NCBI RefSeq assembly: GCF_030056795.1
Contig: NZ_JASHKQ010000003.1
Coordinates: forward strand, 1 to 64,000
Reading direction: 5' to 3'
Length of the DNA stretch: 64,000 nt
From: Rhodococcus sp. IEGM 1381
GTDB taxonomy: Bacteria; Actinomycetota; Actinomycetes; Mycobacteriales; Mycobacteriaceae
Of this stretch, positions 63,406 through 64,000 are shown piece by piece. The translations under genes were made by a program, and so were the position numbers. Positions within the stretch are counted from its first letter, which is position 1. Every line of letters begins with the position of its first letter. Below the pieces are notes generated by a model. That model had not been told where the DNA came from. It did no database searches and saw nothing but the letters and a program-made list of their open reading frames with translations.

Positions 63406-64000
63406 GGTGCCGCGACCTCCACCTTGAATCCGCCAATCGGAACCCGGGCGACCGTCAGTGAACCACCAGCGGCGCTCACGCGTTCACCCAACCCGCGAAG
63501 CCCGTTTCCCCCACAGGTGTCCTCGGCAGGTCCGCATCCGTCGTCGACGATGGAAATGCTCGACGGCGTCAGCGTCACTCGGCAGTGTTGCGCGTGCGAG
63601 TGTCGAACCACGTTGGTCACCGCTTCACGCAGGACCCAGCCGAACAGTTCGCGGTGTCTCAGCGGCACCACATCGGCATCAGCGGGCAGGTCGACATCGA
63701 TTGCTGCGGCGACCAGAGCTGTTCGAGCACTGGCCAGTTCGGTGCCGATGTCGATCTGCCGCATGCCGCCGACGGTGCTGCGCACATCGGCGAGAGCTTG
63801 CCGGGCAAGGGTTTCCAGTTCGGCGATCTCCACGGCCGCGCGGGCGGGATCGATCTCGATGAGCCGTCCCGCCAGCTCGCTCTTGACGGTGATGACGGTC
63901 AGAGAGTGACCGAGAATGTCGTGTACGTCCCGGCTCATCCGCTCACGTTCGGCGACGATTGCCAGATCAGCCAATTGTTGCCTGGCAACGGCCAATTCGT
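63402..64000 (-). CDS. Sensor histidine kinase, DesK/NarX class (partial, 5' end outside window)
   Basis: At least 199 C-terminal residues. The HisKA_3 segment ERERMSRDVHDILGHSLTVI has the phospho-accepting His, followed by the ATPase with REAVTNVVRHSHAQHCRV (N-box) and VDDGCGPAEDTCGGNGLRGLGERV (G-boxes). The N-terminal sensory part lies beyond the window edge, so the stimulus cannot be judged. Confidence 0.9.
   Translation of the reverse strand, partial: ELAVARQQLADLAIVAERERMSRDVHDILGHSLTVITVKSELAGRLIEIDPARAAVEIAELETLARQALADVRSTVGGMRQIDIGTELASARTALVAAAIDVDLPADADVVPLRHRELFGWVLREAVTNVVRHSHAQHCRVTLTPSSISIVDDGCGPAEDTCGGNGLRGLGERVSAAGGSLTVARVPIGGFKVEVAAP

Overview
This is a 64-kb piece of a high-GC actinobacterial chromosome, best explained as Rhodococcus or a close mycolic-acid-containing relative. 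The evidence is a FAS-II operon with acpM, kasA and accD6, an actinobacterial aceE, glnE/glnA2 beside a Hip1-type exported protease, an RNase HI-phosphatase fusion, frequent GTG/TTG starts, and gene order that follows the Mycobacterium tuberculosis stretch from about Rv2221c to Rv2247 (locus numbers recalled from memory). A second syntenic block (tRNA-Asn, a small Rv2342-like gene, dnaG, dgt) starts near 58.3 kb. There are no insertion sequences, phage genes, CRISPR arrays or rRNA genes, and no gene-free stretch over 300 bases except the one holding rnpB. The largest plain intergenic gaps are about 260 bases (before aceE) and 225 bases (before the afsA-like gene).

Layout. 1-2.6 kb: nitrogen control (glnE, cut by the window edge, and glnA2). 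2.7-10 kb: Hip1-like lipoprotein hydrolase, glutamine-dependent NAD synthetase, panB, a small lipoprotein, prolyl aminopeptidase, an RNB ribonuclease and a 60-residue SPOR-like protein. 10.1-10.6 kb: RNase P RNA. 10.6-16.3 kb: TetR-controlled exporter, DUF1697 protein, ArsB/SLC13-type permease, and a divergent SDR/MmyB-type regulator pair. 16.2-23.4 kb: RNase HI-phosphatase fusion, zinc-ribbon coiled-coil protein, Nif3-like protein, CobC-like aminotransferase, HAD hydrolase and PtpA pair, SURF1, CobD. 23.4-34.9 kb: a block interrupting the mycobacterial order, with a LysR gene, mmsA, Fe-alcohol dehydrogenase, GabP-type permease, renalase-like oxidoreductase, nitroreductase, and a MetNIQ transporter divergent from a flavin monooxygenase; it ends at tRNA-Val. 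35-36 kb: AhpE and DUF3052. 36.2-44.8 kb: aceE, mabR and the FAS-II genes fabD, acpM, kasA, accD6. 44.9-56.5 kb: cold-shock protein, DUF3145, beta-lactamase-fold hydrolase, a lone molybdopterin oxidoreductase, a tRNA with anticodon CAT, YdeI-like protein, a three-gene envelope cluster with a frameshifted Tat phosphoesterase, universal stress protein, GAF-ANTAR regulator, MFS exporter and NUDIX hydrolase. 56.6-58.3 kb: a gamma-butyrolactone-type signalling pair. 58.3-64 kb: tRNA-Asn, small protein, dnaG, dgt, YdcF-like protein and a two-component system cut by the window edge.

How the parts work together. Pyruvate dehydrogenase E1 and FAS-II/acyl-CoA carboxylase genes form a central carbon to mycolate block, and a near-perfect MabR-type operator precedes fabD. 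The most notable accessory system is the tail-to-tail pair of a ScbR-like TetR receptor and an AfsA-like synthase, with a clean ARE-like palindrome just upstream of the synthase start. The most notable lesion is an exact 11-base tandem duplication that puts the Tat signal peptide and the catalytic domain of a metallophosphoesterase in different frames; deleting one copy restores a 596-residue protein.
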